NCBI GenBank assembly: GCA_016937795.1
Contig: JAFGVV010000016.1
Location: 1 to 64,000 of the forward strand
Reading direction: 5' to 3'
From: Paludibacteraceae bacterium
Lineage (GTDB): Bacteria > Bacteroidota > Bacteroidia > Bacteroidales > Paludibacteraceae
Length of the DNA: 64,000 nt
Part shown: positions 43,268 to 52,006 of the stretch, one piece after another
Numbering within the stretch: the stretch's first letter is position 1
Layout: each line of letters begins with the position of its first letter
Translations under genes and position numbers: made by a program
Notes under the pieces: generated by a model
Databases searched by the model: none
Seen by the model: the letters and a program-made list of their open reading frames with translations, nothing else
What the model was told of the DNA's origin: nothing

Positions 43268-44614
43268 TTACAAATTGAATAAAAGTCTTTTTCCTCTGAT
43301 ATTCTCATCGACAATTCCGTTATTGTACACATGCTGACCATTTACCCATGTATTGGTTACTTTGTGATTAAATGTACTGGATTCGAAAGGCGACCATGCA
43401 CATTTATAAAGTATATTATCCTGATTTACTGTCCATTCTGATTCCGGATCTACAAGAACCAGATCGGCAAAATATCCTGGACGAATATAACCCCGGCGAT
43501 CGATACGGAATAAATCAGCCGGTGCATGACACATTTTCTGAATCACTTTTTCGTAGCTGAAAACACCATTGCGAACCATTTGAAGCATTGCCACAAGTGA
43601 ATGTTGTACGAGTGGTCCTCCCGAAGCAGCTTTCAGACACGAACCTTCTTTTTCGCGGAGCAGATGCGGTGCATGATCAGTCGCCACCACATCAATTTTA
43701 TCAGTTTTTAAAGCTTCAATCAAAGCCAAACGATCTGATTCTGCCTTTACAGCAGGATTCCATTTGATGCGATTTCCATATTTTTCGTAGTCGGCATCCG
43801 AAAACCATAGGTGATGCACGCAGATTTCTGCAGTAATATTCTTTTGAATCAAAGGGATATCATTTCTAAACAGCTCCATCTCTTTTTCGGTAGAAATATG
43901 CAGCACATGCAACCGGGCATTGTATTTTGAGGCTAGCTCAACTGCAAACGACGACGAACGATAACAAGCTTCAGCATTGCGGATAAGCGGGTGATATTTT
44001 ATGGGTAAATCAATGCCATAAAGGGCTGTATAATGCGCTTTATTTTGCTGAATTGTAGCTTCATCCTCACAGTGTGTAGCAATCAGCATTGGTACTTCAG
44101 CAAAAATCCCGCTCAACGTTTCTTTGTTATCAACCAGCATATTACCTGTCGAAGAGCCCATAAATACTTTCACTCCACACACAGTTCGCGGATCAACTTT
44201 TCGAAGTTCGTCGAGATTATTATTGGTGGCTCCCATATAGAACGAAAAGTTTGCGAACGCCTTGTCGCCACCCATCAAATATTTGTTTTCGAGCGCTTCT
44301 ACGGTTGTTGTAAGCGGCATAGTATTGGGCATATCCATAAAAGAAGTTATGCCACCAGCCACAGCCGCTCTCGACTCGGAATATATATCCCCTTTATGCG
44401 TAAGACCCGGATCGCGAAAATGTACCTGATCATCAATAACACCCGGAATAAGTATTTTTCCACTTGCATCAATTACCTGTGTATTATCGGGAATTTCATT
44501 TTGATAGTCACCTTCAGTTACACTTACAATCAGTTCATTTTCAACAAGAACAGAGCCGGTGTAAGTCCGTCCATCATTAATTATTGTTGCGTTTTTTATA
44601 AATTGTTTCGACAT
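43268..44614 (-). CDS. pyrC: Dihydroorotase
   Basis: 448 residues of the amidohydrolase superfamily. [20 protein letters not shown] is the first metal motif; at 61-67 it reads DDQVHFR, so the first His of the usual HxH is Gln. The metal-bridging lysine is probably in [24 protein letters not shown] and ATDHAPH hold the other ligands and the catalytic Asp. [18 protein letters not shown] (core [12 protein letters not shown]) is also typical. It closes carbamoyl-aspartate to dihydroorotate in pyrimidine synthesis. It begins 37 bp after the Dpm1-like gene. Confidence 0.92.
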   Translation of the reverse strand: MSKQFIKNATIINDGRTYTGSVLVENELIVSVTEGDYQNEIPDNTQVIDASGKILIPGVIDDQVHFRDPGLTHKGDIYSESRAAVAGGITSFMDMPNTMPLTTTVEALENKYLMGGDKAFANFSFYMGATNNNLDELRKVDPRTVCGVKVFMGSSTGNMLVDNKETLSGIFAEVPMLIATHCEDEATIQQNKAHYTALYGIDLPIKYHPLIRNAEACYRSSSFAVELASKYNARLHVLHISTEKEMELFRNDIPLIQKNITAEICVHHLWFSDADYEKYGNRIKWNPAVKAESDRLALIEALKTDKIDVVATDHAPHLLREKEGSCLKAASGGPLVQHSLVAMLQMVRNGVFSYEKVIQKMCHAPADLFRIDRRGYIRPGYFADLVLVDPESEWTVNQDNILYKCAWSPFESSTFNHKVTNTWVNGQHVYNNGIVDENIRGKRLLFNL

Positions 44615-44651
44615 TTTGTGTGAGTTTTATGCATTAAAACAGATTCTGGCA

Positions 44652-45398
44652 CTATCTGGTTTTCTGTTTAACCGGAAATTTACGAAACCAACTGTTTAAT
44701 TTGAGTTGAATGACACCAAAAAATGCTTCACCAAAAATACCACCACTCATTTTGGAAGTTCCAAGTTCACGATTTATAAAGATAATAGGCACTTCGGTAA
44801 GTTTAAAACCACATTTATAGGCGGTGAATTTCATTTCCACCTGAAAAGCATATCCTTTAAAGCGTATTTTATCGAGTTCAATTGTTTCGAGCACTTCGCG
44901 TCGGTAGCATTTAAAACCCGCAGTTGTATCGGCAATTTTCATTCCCAGCACAAAACGCACATATTTTGAGGCAAAGTACGACATGAGCACACGTCCGATT
45001 GGCCAGTTCACCACATTTACACCTGTTATATAGCGCGAACCAATAGCCACATCGGCTCCCATATTGGCACATGCATCATAAAGTCGGGCTAAGTCGTTGG
45101 GGTTGTGCGAGAAATCGGCATCCATTTCGAAAATATACTCGTAGCCATTGGCTAAACCCCATTTAAAACCAGTGATGTAGGCAGTTCCCAGCCCGAGCTT
45201 TCCCTGTCGCTCGACCATAAAAAGGCGATCGGGAAATTCCTGCTGAAGCTTTTTGACGATTGCAGCAGTTCCATCCGGCGAACCATCCTCAATAATAAGG
45301 ATATGAAACGACAGAGGCTGATTAAAAACAGCTCTGATAATGTTCTCAATATTTTCCTTTTCGTTGTAAGTTGGAATAATTACTAATTTCGCTGGCAT
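44652..45398 (-). CDS. Dolichol-phosphate mannosyltransferase-like GT2
   Basis: 248 residues. The GT2 domain opens LVIIPTYNEKENIENII. DGSPDGTA near 37-44 and the DXD-like EMDADFSH near 91-98 bind the nucleotide sugar, and GSRYITGVNVVNWP near 121-134 is typical of Dpm1/polyprenyl-phosphate mannose synthases. No C-terminal membrane tail is present. Family knowledge: it makes a polyprenyl-phosphate sugar for transfer in the periplasm. The sugar is not certain. It is 66 bp after the MBL gene and 37 bp before pyrC. Confidence 0.9.
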   Translation of the reverse strand: MPAKLVIIPTYNEKENIENIIRAVFNQPLSFHILIIEDGSPDGTAAIVKKLQQEFPDRLFMVERQGKLGLGTAYITGFKWGLANGYEYIFEMDADFSHNPNDLARLYDACANMGADVAIGSRYITGVNVVNWPIGRVLMSYFASKYVRFVLGMKIADTTAGFKCYRREVLETIELDKIRFKGYAFQVEMKFTAYKCGFKLTEVPIIFINRELGTSKMSGGIFGEAFFGVIQLKLNSWFRKFPVKQKTR

Positions 45399-45464
45399 TT
45401 CAATAGGTTTTTAAACGGACAAATTATTATTTTAAGCAACTATATTCTAAATGATTAAACAGCA

Positions 45465-46271
45465 TTATTCAAACACATAAAGCTCCGAAGGCGAATACCG
45501 GTCGAGTACCACAAGTTGAATATCTTCTCCCACTTTTACATTTTTTTGAGTCAAGCTATCGGCAACTGTTTGAAAAGCTTTTTCCGGACTATTGTTTTCG
45601 CGGCTCAGGTGACACAAAAAAACATATTTCATTTTTTCATTGTAATTCTCAGAGAGAAAACTTGCGGTTTGAGTATTGCACAAATGTCCATTGCCATTTC
45701 GGATACGCTCCTTTAAATGAATAGGATACGGGCCATTTTGAAGCATTTCGTTATCATAATTAGCTTCGATCACCATATAGTCGGCAACTTTCAGATTTTC
45801 AGCTGCATTTTCGCACACATGACCCAAATCAGTAGCAAAGGTAAATATTTTTTCGTTATAACATACTTTGTAACCCACATTATCAGTGGCATCGTGCGAA
45901 ACCGGAAAAGCTGTCACATTAAAATCGCGAATCTGCACATTTTCAAACTTTTCGATAAATTTCCGGCTTGTATGCAGTTTTTCAGTCACACAATAACTTC
46001 GCTGCACTCCCTCGTGCGTCAGTCGGGTAGCATAAACCGGTATTTTATAACGTTCGCCAAGCGAACCTATTGCCCTGATATGGTCAGCATGATCGTGAGT
46101 TACAAATACAGCCATTATATTGTGAAAATCCAACCCGATATTTCTGAGATTTTTCCTTATAGACCTCACTCCTATCCCTGCATCAATCAGAATTCCATAC
46201 GAAGCGTTGCCAATAAAATAACAATTTCCACTACTACCGCTTCCCATGCTCTGAAATCTCAATTTGTCCAT
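45465..46271 (-). CDS. MBL-fold hydrolase, YycJ/WalJ-like
   Basis: 268 residues. The opening FQSMGSGSSGNCYFI and the metal motif THDHADH at 58-64 match the YycJ/WalJ group. PVSHDATDNVGY and FATDLGHV carry further ligands, and VFLCHLSRENNSPE the last His. Relatives have been proposed to act as nucleases linked to DNA replication and cell-wall control in Firmicutes; no walK/walR is present here. A TAATTTTG box (minus, 46304-46297) lies 26 bp upstream, so it probably heads the dpm1-like/pyrC run. Confidence 0.86.
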   Translation of the reverse strand: MDKLRFQSMGSGSSGNCYFIGNASYGILIDAGIGVRSIRKNLRNIGLDFHNIMAVFVTHDHADHIRAIGSLGERYKIPVYATRLTHEGVQRSYCVTEKLHTSRKFIEKFENVQIRDFNVTAFPVSHDATDNVGYKVCYNEKIFTFATDLGHVCENAAENLKVADYMVIEANYDNEMLQNGPYPIHLKERIRNGNGHLCNTQTASFLSENYNEKMKYVFLCHLSRENNSPEKAFQTVADSLTQKNVKVGEDIQLVVLDRYSPSELYVFE

Positions 46272-46518
46272 ATTTTCGATTCTAATAATAAGTTTACAAA
46301 ATTAACACTAAAAACTGATTAATCAGCAGAAATTATCGGAAATAAAGTTAAGCATTTGTATATTCAGCCATAAAATTGTATAAAATGAAATGATGATGGA
46401 TTACAATAATTGCAATTTTGGACAATTATACTCCATTCTGTACTAATTATGAATCAGGCAAAATAAATATCAGAATTAAAACTTTATATTTGCATGTGTA
46501 TTTGTTAACTTTGAATTT

Positions 46519-47085
46519 ATGAACGATACAAGACGATTGATTGCTGTTGCAGTTTTTTCAGTCATCGTATTATTATTCAACATAATATTATTCCCGATGA
46601 CTGAAATCAATAATCCATCGGAAGGTTTTACAATGTTGGATTTACGTTCATCTTACGACCTAAATTATGTAATGAAATTATTTGGCACTATCGGCACAGA
46701 AGGACGTTTGCACTATCTGTACTTTTTAGTTGCTGATACAATATACATTTATGCCTATTTTATGCTTTCGTGGCATGTCATTATTTTTTTGCAGAGAAAT
46801 ATTGGAAAACTTGGAGTGCTTACAGCATTTCTTCGCTTTTCGGCAATTCCTGCAATTCTATTTGATATTTTCGAGAACATTAATACCTTGTTGTTGCTTT
46901 TGAATTTTCCCGAAATTACCGATAAAATGGTTTCAAGAGGATCTGTAGCAAGCATGTTAAAGTGGTATTGTGTTTCGGGACTCGTATTAATCGTTATCAG
47001 CTACACATTCTATCTGCTTTTACGACAATTATTCTGGATTTTGAGAAATAAAACAAATATTATTCAACCAACAAAAAATACTTAA
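46519..47085 (+). CDS. Integral membrane protein of unknown function
   Basis: 188 residues; I do not recognise the family with confidence. Hydrophobic segments are seen at about 8-28, 63-90, 99-128 and 144-172, with short polar loops, an Arg-rich N-terminus (NDTRR) and a basic C-terminal tail. No catalytic motif is seen. TATATTTG at 46485-46492 is a plausible -7 box. A second match, TAACTTTG at 46506-46513, is too close to the start for a normal leader. The yjbQ gene follows after 5 bp, so the two are probably cotranscribed. Confidence 0.72.
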   Translation: MNDTRRLIAVAVFSVIVLLFNIILFPMTEINNPSEGFTMLDLRSSYDLNYVMKLFGTIGTEGRLHYLYFLVADTIYIYAYFMLSWHVIIFLQRNIGKLGVLTAFLRFSAIPAILFDIFENINTLLLLLNFPEITDKMVSRGSVASMLKWYCVSGLVLIVISYTFYLLLRQLFWILRNKTNIIQPTKNT

Positions 47086-47090
47086 CAATT

Positions 47091-47501
47091 ATGACTTTTC
47101 AAACCGAATTTACACTCCGTGCGCGATCGCGTGGTATGCATTTGATTACCGACGAAATTATCAGCAATCTTCCACGATTACCCGAGGCAGGAATTCTGAA
47201 TTTGTTTATGAAACATACTTCTGCCGGACTTACTATAAACGAAAATGCAGATCCTGATGTACAAGCTGATTTAAGCAGAATATTTGACAAACTGATTCCC
47301 GAAAACGAACCATTTTACGTGCATACACTCGAAGGCGACGATGATATGCCGGCGCATGCAAAGTCTTCTATTGTGGGAGTAAGCCTTTCAATTCCTGTTA
47401 CAAAAGGAAAACTAAATATGGGTATTTGGCAGGGCATATATCTTTGCGAATTTCGTCTTCATGGGAAATCTAGAAAGGTAGTCGCAACAATAATCAGCTA
47501 A
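47091..47501 (+). CDS. YjbQ family protein (UPF0047)
   Basis: 136 residues, the usual size. MKHTSAGLTINENADPDVQ (core HTSAGLTINENADP) near 39-57 and GKLNMGIWQGIYLCEFR (core MGIWQGIYLCEF) near 107-123 are the family signature with conserved His and Glu. Family knowledge: YjbQ proteins form trimers; a thiamine-phosphate synthase side activity has been reported, but the true role is unclear. It follows the membrane orphan by 5 bp and precedes the DUF2891 gene by 46 bp. Confidence 0.92.
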   Translation: MTFQTEFTLRARSRGMHLITDEIISNLPRLPEAGILNLFMKHTSAGLTINENADPDVQADLSRIFDKLIPENEPFYVHTLEGDDDMPAHAKSSIVGVSLSIPVTKGKLNMGIWQGIYLCEFRLHGKSRKVVATIIS

Positions 47502-47547
47502 TTTAAAACGAATTAATAAAAATACAGAAATTTGAATTCAATAAGGA

Positions 47548-48612
47548 ATGAGGAAACTAAAAATCTTTTCAACAGCATTGTTTTTTCTGATATTTCTTCA
47601 AATAAGCGCCATTGAATTAACCCGTGAGCGGGCACTGAGTTTATCCCGAATGCCACTTTCCTGTATTTCGCAGGAATGGCCGAACAAAACTTCGCACATG
47701 TCCGACAGCGCCGACGATCACCGGCTGTTACCGTCCGAAATTCATCCCGTTTTTTTTGGTTGCCTCGACTGGCACAGCAGCGTTCACGGACACTGGTTGC
47801 TGGTAAAAATTCTGAAACAATTTCCTGATATTGAAAATCGTGACAGTATCGTCAACATGCTTAATCATTCGTTCAGAACTGAAAAAATGATTGAAGAAGC
47901 TGCATATTTCAGCCAATACACAGGTGGAAAAACGTTTGAACGTACTTACGGTTGGGCATGGTTACTAAAACTTGACGAGGAATTGCTGCTCTGGAACGAC
48001 CCGCAGGCCCGCGAATGGCATAAAACGCTACAACCGTTGACCAAAACGATTGTAAAACTATGGAAAGACTTTCTGCCCAAACAAACTTACCCTAACCGTA
48101 CCGGCGTTCATCCAAATACGGCTTTCGGACTGGCTTTTGCTATTGATTATGCAAGAGCTGTAGACGATAAAGAGTTCGAAAATCTGATTATTCAAAAATC
48201 AATGGACTTTTATGCTGACAACCAAAATGTCCCGGCATATTTTGAACCTGATGGAAGCGATTTTTTCAGTCCTTCGCTGCTTGTTGCGGATTTGATGCGA
48301 CGAATTATGACTAAAGATGATTTCTCGAAATGGTTTGACAGATACCTTGAAAAGCGAAGCCTCGATCGAATCATGACGCTTGCCGAAGTGAGTGACAGAA
48401 CTGACTATCAGATTGTTCATTTAGATGGGCTTGCTTTTAGCAGAGCCTGGTGCATGAAAGGTATTGCCAGTCATTTGAAAAATAAAAGGAAAGCTCAATT
48501 GCTTCAGCAGGCAGCTAATCATTTTATTGAAAGTGCTTTGCCACATATTTCGCACGATAATTATGGCGGAAGTCATTGGCTGGCAAGTTTTGCACTTTAC
48601 GCCATGCAATAA
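47548..48612 (+). CDS. DUF2891 protein, probably exported
   Basis: 354 residues. The N-terminal hydrophobic stretch (about 6-21, FSTALFFLIFLQISA) looks like a signal peptide. LPSEIHPVFFGCLDWHSSVHGHWLL (core GCLDWHSSVHGHW) and RTYGWAWLLKL are the DUF2891 signature. YFEPDGSDFFSPSL and the C-terminal GGSHWLASFA also look like conserved alpha/alpha-barrel positions. Family knowledge: the function is not established; the Trp/His/Asp-rich pattern resembles carbohydrate-active alpha/alpha-barrels (inference). It ends at a strong hairpin terminator. Confidence 0.87.
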   Translation: MRKLKIFSTALFFLIFLQISAIELTRERALSLSRMPLSCISQEWPNKTSHMSDSADDHRLLPSEIHPVFFGCLDWHSSVHGHWLLVKILKQFPDIENRDSIVNMLNHSFRTEKMIEEAAYFSQYTGGKTFERTYGWAWLLKLDEELLLWNDPQAREWHKTLQPLTKTIVKLWKDFLPKQTYPNRTGVHPNTAFGLAFAIDYARAVDDKEFENLIIQKSMDFYADNQNVPAYFEPDGSDFFSPSLLVADLMRRIMTKDDFSKWFDRYLEKRSLDRIMTLAEVSDRTDYQIVHLDGLAFSRAWCMKGIASHLKNKRKAQLLQQAANHFIESALPHISHDNYGGSHWLASFALYAMQ

Positions 48613-48638
48613 AGTCTGATAAATAGATCTGACTTTGT

Positions 48639-48668
48639 AAAAGTCATCGGATATCCGATGGCTTTTTT
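48639..48668 (+). terminator. Terminator after the DUF2891 gene
   Basis: CATCGGAT (48645-48652) and ATCCGATG (48653-48660) form the arms, extended outward by T-G and G-C pairs, followed by a run of eight T. A weaker hairpin (AAAGTC...GACTTT, 48611-48636) precedes it. Confidence 0.8.
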
Positions 48669-48735
48669 TTATTGCATTATTCAAACATAAAATAAATATT
48701 ATTCAAATAAAAATAAATATTATTGTACTATTTAT

Positions 48736-48765
48736 TTGTTTTATGAAAAACTTCTTCTATTTTTG
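48736..48765 (+). promoter_or_regulatory. Promoter of the DUF2089 gene set
   Basis: TTG (48736-48738), a 19-bp spacer and TATTTTTG (48758-48765) match the consensus. The -7 box ends 23 bp before the ATG. Just upstream, direct repeats of ATAAATATTATT lie in an AT-rich stretch. Confidence 0.68.
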
Positions 48766-48788
48766 CAGAAACAATAAAACCGAATAAT

Positions 48789-49055
48789 ATGCTACCTACA
48801 CATTGTCCGAGTTGCCGGTCGCAACTCAAAGTAAAATGCATGAAGTGTGAACAATGCGAGACCGAAGTAACAGGTTTGTACGAATTGCCTGTGCTGGCAT
48901 TGCTCTCCGACGCAGATAAAAATTTCATTTTGAAATTTGTGAAGTACAGCGGAAGTCTGAAAGCAATGGCCTCAGATTTGAAACTCAGCTATCCGACAGT
49001 GAGAAATATGTTGAACGAAATCATTTCAAAAATTGCTGATTATGAAAACAAATGA
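48789..49055 (+). CDS. DUF2089 protein: zinc ribbon plus HTH
   Basis: 88 residues. The N-terminal zinc ribbon has Cys6, Cys9, Cys17, Cys20 and Cys23 (CPSC, then CMKCEQC). A helix-turn-helix-like C-terminal half follows (SGSLKAMASDLKLSYPTVRNMLNEI, core MASDLKLSYPTVRNML, about 55-80). This matches the DUF2089 family, which is thought to regulate transcription. It overlaps the next gene by 14 bp, so translation is probably coupled. It has its own consensus promoter and may control its own operon (inference). Confidence 0.88.
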   Translation: MLPTHCPSCRSQLKVKCMKCEQCETEVTGLYELPVLALLSDADKNFILKFVKYSGSLKAMASDLKLSYPTVRNMLNEIISKIADYENK

Positions 49056-49623
49056 ATTTGGAAGCTTAATATTCAATCCATTTAAGCGAATTGCCGGCTG
49101 GGAGGCTTTTGGAATTGGATTAGTGATCGTGGTCCTGACTACATTTACTGGCAATTTTGCCGGAATATATTTCGATGGCGTTATTGATATGCACTTTGCA
49201 GAGACTTTCGACAGCCTGAAATCGTGGCTTATGATTCCTGTCAATATTATTTCGATAAGTGTAATTATGTGGCTTGCCGGAATCACCGTTAGTAAAAACT
49301 TCAGATTTATCGACATTCTCGGTACAATGACTTTGTCGCGTGCTCCGTTTTTACTTATTGCTTTGGCTTCGTTTTTTGTGAAAGTTCCCGATTTGAGCGG
49401 AATTATGCAAGACCCTTTTGTAATATTTGACTCAATTTCATTTATTATCATTTTGATATTTACATTTCCGATTATTATATGGTCGGTTACATTGATGTAC
49501 AACGCCTATAAAATTTCGACCGGAGCAAGCGGACAAAAACTCAACATAAGTTTTATATTTGGATTGATAGTTGCCGAAATTATTACTAAAATCATTATAT
49601 ATCAAATAGATAAATTTATTTAG
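49042..49623 (+). CDS. YIP1-like multi-pass membrane protein
   Basis: 193 residues from the ATG at 49042; a TTG at 49033 is in frame but unneeded. Hydrophobic segments are seen at about 22-42, 65-85, 90-115, 130-155 and 168-190. The start ITNPFKR-like pattern (LIFNPFKRIAGWEAF) is typical of YIP1/YckC-type proteins. No enzyme motif is visible. It overlaps the DUF2089 gene by 14 bp and precedes the secreted hydrolase by 23 bp. The family label is tentative; the membrane topology is clear. Confidence 0.75.
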   Translation: MKTNEFGSLIFNPFKRIAGWEAFGIGLVIVVLTTFTGNFAGIYFDGVIDMHFAETFDSLKSWLMIPVNIISISVIMWLAGITVSKNFRFIDILGTMTLSRAPFLLIALASFFVKVPDLSGIMQDPFVIFDSISFIIILIFTFPIIIWSVTLMYNAYKISTGASGQKLNISFIFGLIVAEIITKIIIYQIDKFI

Positions 49624-49646
49624 CCACACATTAATAGTATACAAAT

Positions 49647-51026
49647 ATGAAAAAGATTGCATTTCTTATGGCATTTTTACTGGCAATGTTATCAACATTT
49701 GCTCAGGATATTTCAGGGAGTTGGCATGGTACGCTCAGTGTTCAGGGAATGAAACTACGCCTGGTTTTCAATATTTCTCATTCTGAAAATGGCTATTCAG
49801 GCACTATGGACAGCCCTGATCAGGGAGCAAATGGAATTCCGTTAAGCTCGGTCAGTTTTGAGAACAATGTATTAACCATCAAGCTGAATCAGGGAGGAAT
49901 TGAGTATAAAGGTTCACCTGATAATGCGGGAAACATTACCGGAGAATTTTCGCAGGCCGGATTTAAGGCGCCACTAATTTTGAATAAAAAGGCTGAAAAA
50001 ACTGAAACAGTGCGCAAACCGCAGGAACCTGTGCCACCATATCCATACCAATCGGAAGAAGTGATTTTCGAAAACACAAAAGATGGCATAAAACTGGCAG
50101 GAACATTTACATTTCCCTCAAAAAAGGGTAAGTATCCGACTGTAGTTTTGATTTCAGGAAGCGGGCCACAGGACAGAGATGAAACTTTAATGGGTCATAA
50201 ACCATTTTGGGTACTTGCCGATCAGCTAACTCGTGCAGGAATAGCCGTACTTCGTTTCGACGATCGTGGTGTAGGAAAATCTGAAGGAAATTTTGTATCT
50301 GCTACCACTGTGGATTTTTCGTACGATGCAGAAGCAGCAATCAGTTATCTCAAAACCAGGAATGAAGTAAAAACATCGAGGTTAGGACTTGTGGGACACA
50401 GCGAAGGCGGCTTAATTGCTCCTATCACAGCATTGAGAAACAAGGATGTAGCATTTATTGTAATGCTTGCTGGTCCGGGGCTTTCAGGACGAGAAATTGT
50501 ACTTATGCAACAGGAACTTATAGGGCGAGTAAGCGGTATGCCTGAGACTGAAATTAAAAAGAACCAGGACACAAACAAATATATATTCGATTTGATGAAA
50601 ACTGAAACAGACCAAACATTTTTGGCACAAAAAATCGAGAATTATATGCGTAAACAGCTCAGAGGAAATGCCGACAGTGCTAAAATGTCGGAAGCGCTGC
50701 CTGTGCAAATTACACAACTCACTTCGCCCTGGATGCAGTACTTTCTTAACTACGACCCCGCTCCTGCCCTTTCGAAGCTCAAAATACCTGTCATGGCACT
50801 TATTGGTTCAAAAGATTTGCAGGTTCCAGCCAAAGAAAATCTTGCAGCCATTGAAACTGCATTGAAAAAAGCCGGGAACAAAAAGTATGTTTTGAAAGAA
50901 CTTGAAGGACTTAATCATTTATTTCAGGAATGCAGTACCGGCTCGCCAATGGAATATGGACAAATAGACCAAACCATGTCGCCTCAGGTACCTGAAATAA
51001 TTGCAGAGTGGATTAAAGAGCTTTAA
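49647..51026 (+). CDS. Secreted alpha/beta-hydrolase with N-terminal beta domain
   Basis: 459 residues. The signal peptide (about 1-19) ends FAQ. The N-terminal domain (about 20-110, DISGSWHGTLSVQGMKLRLVF, core SGSWHGTLSVQGM) is a beta-rich module often fused to such hydrolases. The hydrolase domain has the oxyanion region LISGSGPQDRDET and the nucleophile Ser252 in GHSEGG. A likely Asp lies in LIGSKDLQVP, and His in GLNHLFQ. Such proteins are annotated as S9-type peptidases or esterases; the substrate is unknown. It is the last gene of the DUF2089 set, with a strong terminator after it. Confidence 0.87.
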   Translation: MKKIAFLMAFLLAMLSTFAQDISGSWHGTLSVQGMKLRLVFNISHSENGYSGTMDSPDQGANGIPLSSVSFENNVLTIKLNQGGIEYKGSPDNAGNITGEFSQAGFKAPLILNKKAEKTETVRKPQEPVPPYPYQSEEVIFENTKDGIKLAGTFTFPSKKGKYPTVVLISGSGPQDRDETLMGHKPFWVLADQLTRAGIAVLRFDDRGVGKSEGNFVSATTVDFSYDAEAAISYLKTRNEVKTSRLGLVGHSEGGLIAPITALRNKDVAFIVMLAGPGLSGREIVLMQQELIGRVSGMPETEIKKNQDTNKYIFDLMKTETDQTFLAQKIENYMRKQLRGNADSAKMSEALPVQITQLTSPWMQYFLNYDPAPALSKLKIPVMALIGSKDLQVPAKENLAAIETALKKAGNKKYVLKELEGLNHLFQECSTGSPMEYGQIDQTMSPQVPEIIAEWIKEL

Positions 51027-51043
51027 TCGTTTAATAAAAGGAG

Positions 51044-51081
51044 AATGGGTTTGCCGAAAATTTCAGCAAACCCATTTTTTT
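51044..51081 (+). terminator. Terminator after the secreted hydrolase
   Basis: A perfect 11-bp stem, AATGGGTTTGC (51044-51054) with GCAAACCCATT (51066-51076), followed by a T-run. Confidence 0.92.
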
Positions 51082-51100
51082 ATATCTAAATGATTAAAAA

Positions 51101-51775
51101 TCAGAATATCGAAAGCAAAATAACCACTACCAGCAGCGCAGGAAGCATATTCATAATTCGCAGTTTTTTGATTTCCAGAATATTAATTCCCAATCCGATT
51201 AAAAGAATTCCTCCGGTAGAAGTTAGTCCGGCGATAATTTCGGGCGAAAAAAACTGAGAAGCGCTCATAGCCAGCAATGTAATTCCACCCTGAAAAATCA
51301 GTAATGGTACCGACGAAAATATCACACCTAAACCAAATGCTGAGGCCAGCAGAAGCGCTGAGAATCCATCCATTAGCGACTTGGTAAACAGCACTTCCGA
51401 CGAACGGCCGGTTCCTTCATCGATAGCGCCCACAATGGTCATTGCGCCAATACAAAACAACAGAAATGAGGAAACCAGGCCTTCGGAAAATTTTTCGTTA
51501 CCAATTCGCAATTTCTTTCGCAGATATTCGCTCAACCGATCCACAGCACGTTCAATATTCATCCATTCGCCTAAAAGTGCTCCAATTGCAATGCTGCTTA
51601 CTACTATCAGGATGTTTTGCATATTGTAAACCATACCAATTCCCATTGCCATTGTAAAAAGTCCAACCGCCTGAAAATAAATAGTTTTAAAACGTTCGGG
51701 CATGCTTTTGTTAAACATCATACCCACAGCGCCACCCACAATCACAGCTCCGGCGTTTACCAGTGTTCCTATCAT
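51101..51775 (-). CDS. DUF554 membrane protein
   Basis: 224 residues with six to seven hydrophobic segments. The opening IGTLVNAGAVIVGGAVGMM near 2-20 and GAIDEGTGRSSEVLFTKSLMDGFSAL (core DEGTGRSSEVLFTKS) near 114-139 are the DUF554 (YdfK) signature. Function unknown; transport is often assumed but not shown. A TATTTTTG box (minus, 51814-51807) lies 32 bp upstream. It appears monocistronic. Confidence 0.9.
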   Translation of the reverse strand: MIGTLVNAGAVIVGGAVGMMFNKSMPERFKTIYFQAVGLFTMAMGIGMVYNMQNILIVVSSIAIGALLGEWMNIERAVDRLSEYLRKKLRIGNEKFSEGLVSSFLLFCIGAMTIVGAIDEGTGRSSEVLFTKSLMDGFSALLLASAFGLGVIFSSVPLLIFQGGITLLAMSASQFFSPEIIAGLTSTGGILLIGLGINILEIKKLRIMNMLPALLVVVILLSIF

Positions 51776-52006
51776 AATCTGTACTTGTTCTGAAAAAAAT
51801 TAGTTGCAAAAATAATCAAAAAATGCTCATACACTTCACTTTCGCAAAATCTGTTGTAAGCTGATGGTATTTTGATTGAAATTAAATTTTGAACTTTAAC
51901 GATAGTTTCGTACTTTAGCAAGCTGTCGGTAAATAAGAATGCCACTCCTGTGCAAGCACATTATATTACTGCAGATACAGCATTAATTGTCTGAAAATCA
52001 AATCCA

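Noticed and set aside
44033..44623. Open frame antisense to pyrC
   Set aside because: Opposite strand of a confident dihydroorotase; the protein is Phe/Tyr/His-rich as expected from a reversed codon pattern.
45717..46322. Open frame antisense to the YycJ-like gene
   Set aside because: Covers a gene with intact MBL motifs and has no family features of its own.
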